Assembly (NCBI RefSeq): GCF_032854445.1
Contig: NC_088298.1
Coordinates: 62,001 to 126,000 of the forward strand
Reading direction: 5' to 3'
Length of the DNA: 64,000 nt
Source: Liolophura sinensis
Lineage: Eukaryota; Mollusca; Polyplacophora; Chitonida; Chitonidae
Positions 41,001-53,100 of the stretch are shown here, piece by piece. A program made the position numbers and the translations under genes. Positions within the stretch are counted from its first letter, which is position 1, and every line of letters begins with the position of its first letter. Below the pieces are notes generated by a model, which was given only the letters and a program-made list of their open reading frames with translations, was not told the origin of the DNA and ran no database searches.

Positions 41001-41713
41001 TCTGCCTTATCGAACTTCCACCTAGATATACGTTCTAAGGAATTAGACGGGAGATGCTCTAGGATAATAGGAAAATGGTCACTACCACAAAGATCATCAT
41101 ACACCTTCCAAGAAAAATCCAGGAGAAGTGATGGATCCGCGATAGTGAGATCGATAGCAGAATAAGTGCCATTACCCGGATGTAAATAGGTATTAGAACC
41201 ATCATTGAAATAACACAGTTCCTCCTGCGATAAGAAGTCTTCGACTATCTTGCCCTTATTATTTATGGTATTACTGCCCCATAGGGGGTTATGGGAATTA
41301 AAATCACCCAGTATTATAAACGGTTTTGGCAATTGTTCTATTAGATTATGTAACTGTAAAGCTGACAAAGAAATGTTAGGATTAATATACACTGAACATA
41401 ATGTGATTGTTTCAGACAATGAAACACGCACGGCCACAGCCTGAAGCTCTGTATGCAGGGCAACAGGGCTGTGTATAATATTGTTATTTATGAAGATCGA
41501 AGAGCCGCCTGCAGCTCGCTCTTCTTCATTTGAGTAAGTGCTGTATAATGAATAATTTTTAAGATTTATTTTATCTTTGTCAGATGTCTTCAGGTGAGTT
41601 TCCTGAAGACAAAGGGCAATAGGATTTAATGACTGAACAAGTTGTGTTATCTCAATAAAATTGACCTTAAGGCCTCGACAATTCCACTGTATAATTTTGT
41701 CTAAAGAAGACAT
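38019..41713 (-). pseudogene. Outer Nimb/I LINE ORF2: endonuclease-RT-RNase H, frameshifted
   Basis: Starts at the ATG of MSSLDKIIQWNCRGLKVNF, overlapping the ORF1 stop as TAATG. The first frame (41713-40121) holds the APE endonuclease (QWNCRG, CLQETHL, LGDFNSHNPLWG, SDHFP) and the start of RT. Coding then changes frame near 40140, 39950 and 39490. RT motifs (GVPQGSILSPTLFSIKINSL, YVDD) are in 39928-39476. The last frame (39497-38019) holds the thumb and a complete RNase H (YTDGSKDGD, AEARAILLAL, CTDSLSCLLAIQ, WIPSHIGIHGNTVADREAK). Three frame breaks make it inactive. Confidence 0.85.
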
Positions 41714-41933
41714 TATGGAGAAAGGCGTATGGGGGATTTGTCTTTGTGTTTGGACCGCGGACGACCCTTCCGTGGAGATCGGCTGGAAGATCCCCCTGGT
41801 GCGGGTGATGTATCCATCACATCCGCATCTGATGTTGAAGGAGCAACCTCCTCCAACGATCCAAACCTATTAAAAGTTTGGACAGGGTCCCTAGTGGCCT
41901 TAGAGGGACGTTCCGTGGGACCACTAGGTTTAT
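41713..41933 (-). pseudogene. Outer Nimb LINE ORF1, C-terminal tail
   Basis: Encodes a Ser/Arg/Lys-rich tail (STSDADVMDTSPAPG, then KHKDKSPIRLSP) ending in TAA, which overlaps the ORF2 ATG. Its N-terminal part lies beyond the nested copy at 47866-49004. Confidence 0.75.
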
Positions 41934-41947
41934 GATTTTCATTATGA
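41934..41947. repeat. Target site duplication of the inner LINE, left copy
   Basis: GATTTTCATTATGA, identical to 47866-47879. Confidence 0.9.
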
Positions 41948-42321
41948 ATGAATGAATGAATGATTATGGCTTAACGCCACATCGGCAATATTTCAGCCAT
42001 ATCGTGGCGAGAACAAGGTGAAAGCAAGAGACGGTCAAGGTTTTCGATCTGATAATATGAACATCAAAAGTAAAACAAAAAGTACAGACGTGATTAAATC
42101 GAATAAAAGAAAAATAAGATTTAAAACTCGAAAACCAGGGTTATAGTACATGTATAAATATATATAACTGTTTATCTATAGATATTTGACAATTAAAATT
42201 TATATTTTATGATATAGACCAATGGCCTTCAAATAATTTATGACAACATCGCCAGCGATGCTGTCAAATAAATCATATATAGAGTTGACCGTGTAGAATC
42301 TCTGCCGAACATGGGCAAAGC

Positions 42322-45300
42322 CTACACAGTCAACCAGAATATGTTTGATGCCATATTAGCATCACATCCAACACACTCGGGAGCACTGCTCCCATCCAAG
42401 ATGAAATTGTGTGTCAGATGAGAATGTCCAATACGGCATCTGGTTAAAACGACTTGGTCTCTACGAGACATATCAAATGTATATGAATTATAGCCAATGA
42501 CCGGATGAATGGCATGCAGTTTATTATGGACCTGCAAGTTCCATTCACCCTGCCAAAGGCCACGAATATATTTAAGAATATTCCACTTCATGTCAGTATA
42601 AGGGATTTTTATCTTAGATATGGTTTATTTAGGGCAGCTTTCGCCTCCCTGTCTGCGACTGTTTCCATGGATACCAATATGACTTGGTATCCAGCAGAAT
42701 ATAATATCTTTACCTCTTCTAATTAATTTCCTATGTATAGCTAAAATTTGAACGATCAAGGGATTTTTAAATTTATTTTTCTGTATTGCCAATAAGCAAG
42801 ATAACGAGTCAGTGCATATCATTGTCCTCTGGCAAACCCAGAAGAAACATATGATAAGGCCAGGAGTATACCTCTGGCCTCGACAGAGAATATTGAAGAA
42901 GAGGATGGAAGACGAAAGGAAAAGACTCGCTGCTCCATGACAGCCGCAGTCGCAACCCTGTCCCCATCCTTCGACCCGTCAGTATATATAAATTTATAAT
43001 CCATATAATTAGCTTTAATTTCAGCAAAACCTTGCTGAATTATAAGAGGATTTATATTCGATTTATTATATTTACGTAGATCAAATATTAGTTTAGGTTG
43101 TCGGAGAAGCCATGGAGGAGACTCCGGAAAAGACACCGGAGCTATATCCTCCAGCTTGATGTTAGCTCCCACAATATGGTCCCGTATACGAAGACCGAAC
43201 GAAGGGAACTTGTTAGGACATTTAGTATATTTGTCTACATACAATGGATTGAAAACACAGTCGTAGGCAGGGTTTGTTGGATGTGCTTTAAGCTTTGTAG
43301 CATATTGAAGACTAAATTTAATACGTCGGTTGTATAAGGAAGGCTCATTTGCCTCCACGTATAAACTTTCTACTGGTGAGGTTCTAAAAGCACCAAGGCT
43401 GAGCCTCAAACCTTGCTGATGGACCGGATCCAACATTTTAGTATACGACTTCCTAGCGGAACCGTAAATGATGGATCCATAGTCCAATTTAGACCTCACC
43501 AGAGAACGATATAAATTAAGTAAAACTGATCGGTCAGCACCCCAATCGGTGCTAGACACGACCTTTATTATATCGAGAGCCTTTGTACATTTTGCTTTAA
43601 GCATTTTGATATGAGGTATAAAAGATAGCTTACTATCAAATATTATACCTAAAAATTTAGTTTCTCCAACAATTTTAACCTGTTCACCACAAAAATTAAG
43701 CTGAGGGTCAAGATGAAGTTTCCGTTTATTACAAAAATGCATACCGACGGTTTTAGACGTTGAAAATCTAAAACCGTTTTCAGTTGCCCATTTCTCGATT
43801 TTATTGAGACAAAGCTGCAACTGACGTTCGATATTATTCATATTCTTAGCTCGGTAGCATATAAGGAAATCATCGACGTATAAAAAACCCTCTGTGCCAG
43901 ATGTTAATGTTTTTGCTAGGCTATTTATTTTTATGCTGAACAGAGTTGGTGATAGAATGCTGCCCTGGGGTACACCCATTTCTTGCTCATAAGAGTCAGA
44001 AAGAGTGGACCCAACCCGTACCTTAAACTGACGATCAGATAAAAATTGAGATATAAATAAAGTTAAGCGACCTTTAAGACCCATATCCGCGAGGTCTTTT
44101 AAAATACCATATTTCCATGTGGTGTCGTAGGCCTTTTCAAGGTCAAAAAATATGGACACCACATGTTCATTATTAACAAAACCATTACGAATAAAAGTTT
44201 CGAATCGAACAAGGTGATCCATGGTAGATCTACCTTGCCGAAAACCACATTGAATATTAGAGAGTAACTTGTTGGTTTCAAGAAACCAAACAAGTCTATC
44301 ATTAATCATCCGTTCCATAGTCTTACAGACACAGCTGGTAAGAGCTATGGGACGGTAATTATTTGGATCATTATGATCCTTACCCGGTTTGGGAACCGGG
44401 ATAATACACGCCTCCCTCCATGATGGTGGAAAATTACCAGTTATCCAAATATCATTAAGCAAGTCCAAGAGAGTCTCCAGTGGCTCAGGTGGTAAATGGT
44501 TCAGAAACTTATAATATACATTATTAGGACCACAAGCAGTATCGTGGGCCTTTTTTAATGCAGTTCTAAGTTCCTCGATATTAAATGGACGATTATAATC
44601 TTCTAAATTCTTAGAAGAAAAGGGCAATTTAATTTTCTCCTTCTGGTTTTTAATATGCTGGAATTCTTTAGTATAGTTCTCAGAAGAAAATTTCTTTGAG
44701 ATTGTTTCAGCTAGTTTATTAGCTATATCGGGTGGAGAAGTTAATATATTATCTCCATCTTTTAAATGCTGAACTTTTGCTTTATTATTTTTGCCCTTAA
44801 GTTTCTGAACCATGTTCCAGACCTTACGCATGGGTGTTTTTGACGTAATGTCCGAAACAAAGTTCCGCCAACAAGATCGTCTCTTGGACTTGAGTAATCG
44901 GCGAGCCTTAGCTCTAAAAATACGAACCTGGTTTAAGTTGTTATCAGTAGGACATATATTAAAGTTTCGCTCGGCCTTTTTGCGGTCCTTAATGGCTTTG
45001 CGACAGTCCTTATCATACCAGGGTTTGCTTTTGGATTTGGGATTTGTCGAGGTTTTAGGTATAGTTCTATCGGCAGCTCGTAAAACAAGCTCGTTAAATT
45101 TTAATATTGGATCATTTGCTGCATTGAGAGTCTCTGGAGTGATATCAGCCTCACAGAACATCTCGAATGCGATCCAATCTGCTTTATCGAATTTCCACCT
45201 AGCTACACGTTCTAAAGAGTTAGAAGTGATATGCTCTAGGATAATAGGAAAATGGTCACTACCACACAGATCGTCATGCACCTTCCAAGAAAAGTCAAGG

Positions 45301-45890
45301 AAAAGTGATGGATCTGTGATAGTGAGATCGATAGCAGAATAAATGCCATTACCCGGATGTAAATAGGTATTAGAACCATCATTGAAATAACACAGTTCAT
45401 ATTTCGATAAAAAATCTTCCAAAGTTTTGCCTTTACCGTTTATATTATTACTGCCCCATAGAGGGTTATGGGCATTAAAATCCCCCATTATTATAAAAGG
45501 GGATGGGAGTTGTTCTTTCAAGTTATGTAATTGAGAGATTGACAAAGAACAATGAGGAGGAATATAGATCGAACATAAGGTAACTGTTTCTGACAAAGAA
45601 ACACGAACGGCCACAGCCTGAAGCTCTGTATCCAGAGCAACAGGGCTGTGAATAATATTGTTATTGATAAAGATCGAGGAGCCGCCTGCAGCTCGCTCGT
45701 CTTCATTTGAATAAGTACTATATAAAGTATAATTTTTAAGAGATAATTTATCTTTGTCAGATGTCTTCAGGTGAGTTTCCTGAAGACAGAGGGCGGCTGG
45801 ATTTAAAGATTGAACTAGCTGTGTTATTTCAATAAAATTAACCTTAAGACCTCGACAATTCCATTGTATAATTTTATCGTATATCGCCAT
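42322..45890 (-). pseudogene. Inner Nimb/I LINE ORF2: EN-RT-RNase H, C-terminal breaks only
   Basis: 1023 codons are open from MAIYDKIIQWNCRGLKVNF. Endonuclease (CLQETHL, MGDFNAHNPLWG, SDHFP), RT (GVPQGSILSPTLFSIKINSL, YVDD) and the first RNase H Asp (YTDGSKDGD) are in one frame. A frameshift near 42830 splits RNase H, and another change near 42650 follows; CTDSLSCLLAIQ and WIPSHIGIHG are readable in the next fragment, 42822-42625, and the C-terminal zinc-like segment in 42591-42322. The long open frame suggests a young insertion. The ATG overlaps the ORF1 stop (TAATG). Confidence 0.85.
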
Positions 45891-45891
45891 T

Positions 45892-47265
45892 ATGGAGGGA
45901 GACGTATAGGCGATTTATCTTTGTGTTTAGACCGCGGACGGCCCTTTCTTGGAGATCGGCTGGAAGATCTCCCTGGTGCGGGTGATGTATCCATCACATC
46001 CGCATCTGATGTTGAAGGACCAACGTCCTCCAACGATCACCAACGTCCTCCAACGATCCAAACCTATTGAAAGTTTGGACAGGATCCCTAGTGGCCTTAG
46101 AGGGACGCTCCGTGGGACCACTAGGTTTATTATTTTCATTATGACTTTTGTTTCCGGACTTAGTTCTGGTAGTTTTGTTTTTATCTTGTTCAGGTTTATC
46201 AATTTTTTGTGTAATATTTACTTGTTTTACTTGCTGTACTGTAGTGGTCTGTGTTGAGCAGGAATTATGGGCAGTTTGAGAAGCAGGTTGTAAAGATATA
46301 GAAGTAGGTTTGTCGTTTCCAATGGGCCAAGTCCAAGAGGTTTGAGTAGCAACAGATGCTACTCGCTTGACCACATTGGCAAACGAAGTCTGCGGAGAAG
46401 TATTAGAGGGTGAGACTAATTTTCGGGCTTCCTGGTAGGATATATTGTTTCTGACTTTAATATTAATTATTTGTTTTTCCTTCACGAAAAGCGGACAGTC
46501 TCTAGACGAGGCCATGTGATCTCCACTGCAGTTGCAACACTTAAATGTGTTGCTGCAGTCGAAACCCTCATGACCCTCACTGCCGCATCTGAAGCAAACC
46601 AGTTTATTTTTACATTGTCCCTTGCCGTGACCAAATTTTTGGCAAGTGAAACAACGTGTAGGATTAGGGATGTATAAATCTACATTAATCCTATATGGGC
46701 CAATGTAGATATGTGACGGTAGAGATGTACTATTAAATGTCAAAAGGTAGGTATTTAATTTGATGATGTTGCCAGCTTTTTTTGATGTAAAACGTTTTAC
46801 TCTGGCAACACCCTGTGGTTTTAATTCTGTGCAGATTTCCTCTTCAGTTAAATCTATGATATCACCATCCCTATCACGTATTATTCCCTGACAGCTGTTC
46901 AGGGAACTGTGAGGGGATGTATAAATATTTATATCAGAGATTTTTTTAAGTGATAATAAATTTTTAGATTGTTGTTTCCGGAAACATTCGATGAGGATGT
47001 CTCCGGATCGTAGTTTTTTAACAGTTTTCAAAGTCCCTGCTGCCCCTTCCAATGCCCTTTTTAACAAAAAAGGATGAATTTTAGAGGCCACCTTTTGTTC
47101 GCTCCTAGTGGAGAGGACGATAAAAGCCGGCCAATTGTCCTGTTCATTATCAAGTGAATCGGATAAAACTTCCAGCTTCCTCTTTTTATCAGCGCCTGGA
47201 GTGGGCCGAGAGGAAGATTGGATTGTTATATTGGAAACGTTTGACAAAAGGTTTGAATTAGACAT
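45892..47265 (-). pseudogene. Inner Nimb/I LINE ORF1: gag-like protein with CCHC knuckles, frameshifted near the end
   Basis: Starts at the ATG of MSNSNLLSNVSNITIQSSS; the frame is open further upstream but this ATG matches the 5' UTR length of the sister copy. Three zinc knuckles follow a globular domain: CFTCQKFGHGKGQC, CFRCGSEGHEGFDC and CCNCSGDHMASSRDC. A 20-bp tandem duplication at about 46018-46057 shifts the frame, so this reading ends at 45994 instead of at the TAA overlapping ORF2. The outer copy has a single unit there, which shows that the duplication is derived. If ORF2 depends on stop-restart at TAATG, this copy would express ORF2 poorly. Confidence 0.8.
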
Positions 47266-47865
47266 ATTTATTATATAATAAGAATTCACCCCACGTGTTC
47301 CCCACCCTCCACGGAGTGCCAACAAGGGCGATGCCTGAACCTGGGAATACCCAGCAGGAAAGACACCAAGGATTCCACATGAGGTATACTCGAACAGATT
47401 GATTTTTACCAACAGGTTAAATTCAATCTACTCGATTGACCCATGAGCCACCGCCTCAAAACGTAGTCCCACATACGAAATTTCAGAAATAACACTTATT
47501 CTTTGTTGAGTGGTGTTATGGAGAAATTCTGGGACAACGCAGAGGCAAGACATGACCAAGCCTATTGATCGGACCGGGCCCATCCGACCTCCCGTCTCAC
47601 TCCAAGTAAGGGCCGTGGCGTGTTGGGCGTGAGGATCTCGCAAGACCAACCCACCCTCAGCCACCAGGATCCCGTCCTCGGAGATTACGGGTCGCAACCC
47701 ACGGCAAACAGGTCGCTCCCCGGTTGCCTCTCACACAACCGGGAAGATGTGAGCCTATTATATTCACCGGGCTCACACAGGAGAGCTCTAGGTTAGTCGA
47801 CTTTTACGACAAGCTTGCCTAGAGGGCTGAGGTCCTATTCTTATCACCCCGGAAACCCCACGGGG

Positions 47866-47879
47866 GATTTTCATTATGA
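47866..47879. repeat. Target site duplication of the inner LINE, right copy
   Basis: GATTTTCATTATGA, identical to 41934-41947. Confidence 0.9.
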
Positions 47880-49004
47880 GATTGATTTTCAGATTTACTT
47901 TTGGCAGCTTTGTTTTTGGTTTGATTAGGTTCAGGTCTATCAGTTTGTTGTGTTTTTTACTGGGGTTTTTTGATTTACTGTATTGGTCTGGGTTGAACAG
48001 GAATTACGGGCAGGTTGAGCAGAAGGCTGTAAGACTGTACAACTAGGTTCGTCGTTTCCAATGGTCCAAGTCAATGAAGTTTGAGTAGCAACAGATGCTA
48101 CCCACTTGACCACATTGGCCAACGAAGGCTGCGGTAAATTATTAGAAAGGGAGGCCAATTTGCGGGCCTCCTGATAAGAGATGTTATTTTTTGTTTTTAA
48201 ATTTATTATTTGTTTTTCCTTAAGGAAAAGAGGACAGTCTCTAGAGGAGGCCATGTGATCTCCACTGGAATTGCAGCACTTTGCTGTGCTGCTACAGTCG
48301 AAACCATTATGACCTTCGCTGCCGCATCTAAAACAAACAAGTTTAGTTTTGCATTGCCCCTTGCCGTGGCCAAATTTCTGGCAAGTAAAACACCGTGTAG
48401 GGTTAGGGATATATAAATCGACATTAACTCTATACGGGCCAATGTAGATATAGGATGGTAGAGACGTACTGTTGAAGGTCAAAAAGGTATGTATTTAATT
48501 TGATGATGTTGCCAGCTTTTTTTGTTGTGAAACGCTTCACTCTGGCAACACCCTGTGGTTTCAATTCAGAACAAATTTCTTCTTCGGATAAATCAATGAT
48601 ATCACCATCCCTATCACGTATTATTCCAGGACAGCTGTTCAGGGAATTGTGAGGGAATGTATAAACAGATATATCAGATTTTCTTCAGAGATAACAAATT
48701 TTTGGATTGTTGTTTCCGGAAACATTCGATGAGAATGTCCCCGGATCGTAGTTTTTTCACAGTTTTTAAAGTGCCTGCTGCGCCCTCTAAAGCCCTTTTT
48801 AGAAGAAAAGGATGAATTTTTGAGGCCGGCTTCTGTTCATTCCTAGTGGAGAGAACGATAAAAAGCCGGCCAATTGTCCTGTCTATTATCAAGCGAATCA
48901 GATAAAACTGCCAACTTCCTCTTTTTATCAGCACCTGAAATGGGCTGGGAGGAAGTTCGGATAGATATATTTGAACCATTAGAAGAGTTGTTTATGGAAC
49001 TCAT
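47866..49004 (-). pseudogene. Outer Nimb LINE ORF1, N-terminal part, frameshifted
   Basis: Starts at the ATG at 49002-49004. It contains the same globular region and three CCHC knuckles as the inner copy (CFTCQKFGHGKGQC, CFRCGSEGHNGFDC and a degenerate third with CCNSSGDH), spread over several frames (breaks near 48860, 48680 and 48485). It stops at the nested insertion and continues at 41933. Confidence 0.8.
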
Positions 49005-49603
49005 ATATGTATTAAAAATTCACCCCATATGTTCCCCACTTACCACGGAGTGCCAACAAGGGCGATGCCCGAACCTGGGAATACCCGGCAGGAAAGACAT
49101 CAAGGATTCCATATGAGGTATACTCGAACAGATTGATTTATACCAAAGGTTAAATTCAATCTACTCGATTGACCCATGAGCCACCGCCTCAAAACGTAGT
49201 CCCGCAAACGAAATTTCAGAAATAACATTTATTCTTTATTGAGTGGTGTTATGGAGAAATTCTGGGACAACGCAGAGGCAAGACATGACCAAGCCTATTG
49301 ATCGGACCGGGCCCATCCGACCTCCCGTCTCTCTCCAAGAAAGGGCCAAAGTGACGTGTTGGGCGTGAGGATCTCGCAAGACCAACACACCCTCAGACAC
49401 CAGGATCCCGTCCTCGGAGATTACGGGTCGCAACCCACGGCAAACAGGTCGCTCCTTGGTTGCCTCTCACACAACTGCGAAGATGTGAGCCTATTATATT
49501 CACCGGGCTCACACAGGAGAGCTCTAGGTTAGTCGACTTTTACGACAAGCTTGCCTAGAGGGCTGAGGTCCTATTCTTATCACCCCGGAAACCCCACGGG
49601 GGG

Positions 49604-50140
49604 TGTTTGAATATACATTTATTGATATATTTTATTACCGGGTTAAGGTCAAACTTCAGAATATTTCGCTCATGATTATGACCAATACCATCCCACATAA
49701 GACAAATAATGAATTAAGAAACAAAACTAAGCAAAGCAATTACGTTGAAACAAGACAAGTAGTTTGTTTTAGCAGACCCTGTTTTGCTGAGCATGTTTCT
49801 CCTCTGTCGGATATTTTACGACTGAAGTTGTAGAATATCGTTCAGCGCAACCCTGAATACTTCCTTTGAAAGTGTCCGATCTCACCCAGATAAAGTCTGT
49901 TTACAAATAATCACACAAACCACAAAATGGGAAATCCGCAAGCTGGCAATAATGTCCATGCAATTTTTCGTTTGTAACTTCACAAAGAAAGAAATAATGC
50001 TCGTGTAATTCTCCAATGTTCACAACTGAATGAAAAAGTCTGAAATAAGTTGTCCAGCCCTGTTAACCATCTTCTTCAAAGGGTCAAAAGCTGCATAGCG
50101 ATCATGGCAATTGGCTTTTGAAGTCCACCTCAAGCAATTC
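49604..50140. other. Unassigned DNA right of the outer LINE
   Basis: No gene recognised. Polinton polymerase sequence does not resume here, although it would be expected if the LINE had inserted cleanly. An AATATTTCGCTCATG motif near 49661 resembles short dispersed repeats seen at 50.28 kb. Confidence 0.4.
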
Positions 50141-53100
50141 TCAGAAATCTGCAAAGAAAGTAATATAAATTTCAGTCAAAATGACCTATTATGTAACCGT
50201 TGTTATGTGACTAGGTTGCTTAATCTATTTCTTTAAATGCCCCAGACTGATTGGTTGGTTGCTTGGTGTTTAGTGTCGTACTTGAGAATATTTCACTCAT
50301 ATGACAACAGAGTTGCCCGGGAGATTATTTCATCTTATGAGTGAAAAAAGAAAGCCCAAAACTGATTACTGATTAATTTATGCACATTGACAATATTTCA
50401 GCCATACTGTGACAAGATTAACCCAAGACATCTGTTAATCTAGTACTACATCTGTGATTACTTCACTGGAAGAATTTGTGTCGAGCAGCCTTTGTTATTT
50501 CAAGATCAATGTCTAGCTGCATTCATATATACTCACCAGAAAACACATAAAAGAATCTGCTTCCAACCACTTGCAGATCAGGGGGAGACAAAATGCCAGC
50601 TACATCATCTGCCAGAATGGTGTGTCTGTTATCTTGCATTGTCCACTGTCCAGGTTTTATTTGATGAAAGTAATTCACCCATGGCCAACTGTCCACCTGT
50701 ACATTTTATACACCAAGTACAGTGTATTAAGATATACTCAAGCACAAGTTTTCCAAGAAAAAAATATGAAAAAACCCCCCACACAATTGCGACCTCCTTA
50801 GAGCAGCCTGGAAATAGTTAAGGGTTCTATTGACATTGTCCGGTTTTTTTATTCCTTAGCCCGAACAGGAGTGAAACATTCAAGTTCAGCCTTACCAAAC
50901 TGAAACAAATGAAATTCCCGCCCTCTGCAACACTTCGATCAGACTGTTTAGGTCTTGTAAACAACACACAAAACATTTTTAGAATTTGACGGTATCTTTC
51001 TAACAGCAGCAGTTTGGCATCCAATTTTTACAATAAAACACTGAATAATTACATTCAGCAGTAACAGGAATGAACATGAAACAAAACCCAACCAACTGAA
51101 ATAAGTAACAATCCTGAAAAATAGCAATCCTGAAAAATCATCAACATTAGAACAGTAAACAGTAAAACTCTCAAAAACTTCAAATAATAACTGTTGTATT
51201 TTAACTTACAACTACTGGGTAGGTTTCCATCCCATGGTGCACTTTAAGGTAAGAACCTTCGGAATAGCTGAAGAATTAAAATTTATTTAAACATTTTCCT
51301 CCCCAAGCATTGAAAACTACAAGAACTAATTTGAAACGAGTATATATTACAGTTTTTACCCAGAAGAATGAAGGTTTATCTTTTGATAAATTACCAACCT
51401 TGTCTGTCTTATTTCAGAGAATGACTGATCTGGGGAATGTGGAATTTCCTCCAACATGTCCAAGCTGCTATCAAAACTAGAGTCTGTTAAAAAAGGAAAA
51501 GATTTCATGAGCATTTCTTGCGACCTATGTCATATTGAGTGGTCGTATTCATACAACATTGGTTTTGGTTTTCGTTGCAAAAGACGTACATATCTTCGGC
51601 AGAATTGACTGTTGCTCTCCTTGATACAACAGCCCGGTGCACAGTTGACTTCACACAACCGGACACCCCATCGCTTGGGCCTTTACCATGCCTTGAACCA
51701 AAGAAATGGCGCTCTATTTCAATGCCATAGTATGTTTTGGAAAAGCTGATGTCAGAAAAGGGAGTCTTTGACTTGTACTGGGCACTGCACCCGTCTGTGA
51801 ACTGGATAATCCGACTCAATGTTAGCCCTCTTTTTTCCTTCAAATACTGGATAGCCTTTGATTCAAAATGGTTGACCAAGTGATTGTCATGTTTTAAGTC
51901 ATTTGATATGAAGACTAACGCCTCTTTAACAATATGAGATTTCTCTTCATGCTGGCAGTGATAAAAGCATACAATTGGGTGCACTGTGACCTGATTTTTA
52001 GCCCAATAGGCAGCTTGAATTTCATCTTGGGAAATACATCCAAAGTTTTCAGCAAAGTCCATGACAAATAGACACCATCCAGAAGGAAGCTTAGTTTTAA
52101 TATGTGAAAACATATCGGCCTGCCAATTGTAAAAACATGTTTTGCTAATGGCCCGCATTCTTCTGTAAGTTCTCTCATTAATTGTGAAAACTTGTTTCTC
52201 CTCGTAACCTGAACTTTTTTAGATTTTTGCTTTTCCTCATGGGAATAGGTTTGTGTTTCCCATGCCTGCCACGAGATAATTTTTTCACCATGCAATCTGC
52301 TGAAGTCTGAAAAATGTTCAGCAAGTAACCCTTCTCCACACTTCTGACAACTCCGCTGGATACACTTCGGCTCATGAAACTTTTGTTCACCCTTAGGACA
52401 CATTGTGAGATCAAGTAAGTGATATTTATCCTTCACTATCAGAGTTTTCTGGTTACCAGTACACAAAGATAATGCCCTATTTAGCGCTTTCAACATAATA
52501 CTGGTACAGTATTCGCAAAGACACTGACGCAGTGTTGTAGATCTTTGTAGGAGAACATGAGACGGTCTCAGTTTCTGGAAAACTGACAATGAAACAATAT
52601 GTTCAGGATTTTCGGCCCTCCACATGTCAGAAGCTCTCTGTATTGAGACTTCCATAATGAACCTCTGCTGTTGGGCTTTAGATGTTCTCATGCAGGGTAA
52701 CTCACGAGCAATTTTAGGACTTTGATAGAAAGACTGGATGTTTTGTATAACATCTAAACACGTTGCATCTTTTCTAGTTCTCCGCCTGATTTCTACTGAG
52801 CCTGTTTGTTCAACTTCCCTGGAAAGCTTTGTGATGTAGCCCTGTCTAACATTCAGCTCTCTAGATAGCCTGTATTTCTTGGCAATAAGACAGCTACTCA
52901 TTAACAGTCTTCTTTTCTTCAAGGAATCCTTATCAGCTTTGAATTTCAGTTCACTGACAGCTGTCTTTATTTTATTGGAAAGTTCAGTTTGGAAAGCTAT
53001 TCTTTTCCTACAAGTTTCGATTTCCCTGGCCTGTAGTGCTGCCACCTTCTTCGGAGTTGTCTGCTTTCCGTCAATCAACTCAGCAATAAGATGTGCAAAT

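Larger units (their letters stand above)
41948..47865 (-). mobile_element. Inner Nimb/I-type LINE, inserted in ORF1 of the outer copy
   Basis: About 5.9 kb: 5' UTR 47865-47266, ORF1 47265 to about 45892, ORF2 45890 to about 42322, 3' UTR and ATGA-repeat tail at 41948-41965. A perfect 14-bp target duplication flanks it. The 5' UTR is about 600 bases, equal to that of the outer copy, so the copy is full length. The CCHC-bearing ORF1 and the EN-RT-RNase H ORF2 place it in the I/Nimb group of LINEs. Confidence 0.85.
37758..49603 (-). mobile_element. Outer Nimb/I-type LINE, split by a nested copy
   Basis: The 5' part (49603-47866: 5' UTR and most of ORF1) and the 3' part (41947-37758: ORF1 tail, ORF2, 3' UTR and ATGA-type tail) are one element separated by the inner copy at 41948-47865. 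The 14-bp sequence GATTTTCATTATGA is present on both sides of the inner copy. ORF2 is EN-RT-RNase H. This insertion truncates the Polinton polymerase at 37757. No clean target duplication flanks the outer copy (GTTCGAAT at the left resembles GTTTGAAT at the right). Confidence 0.8.

Noticed and set aside
47440-47865. Self-cleaving ribozyme in the Nimb 5' UTR
   Set aside because: The 5' end is GC-rich and could fold, but I could not establish an HDV-like or hammerhead core by eye.
50100-50148. Alternative open reading of the last exon (ISENCLRWTSKANC...)
   Set aside because: Its phase does not match the upstream exon ending at 50537; kept only as an alternative.
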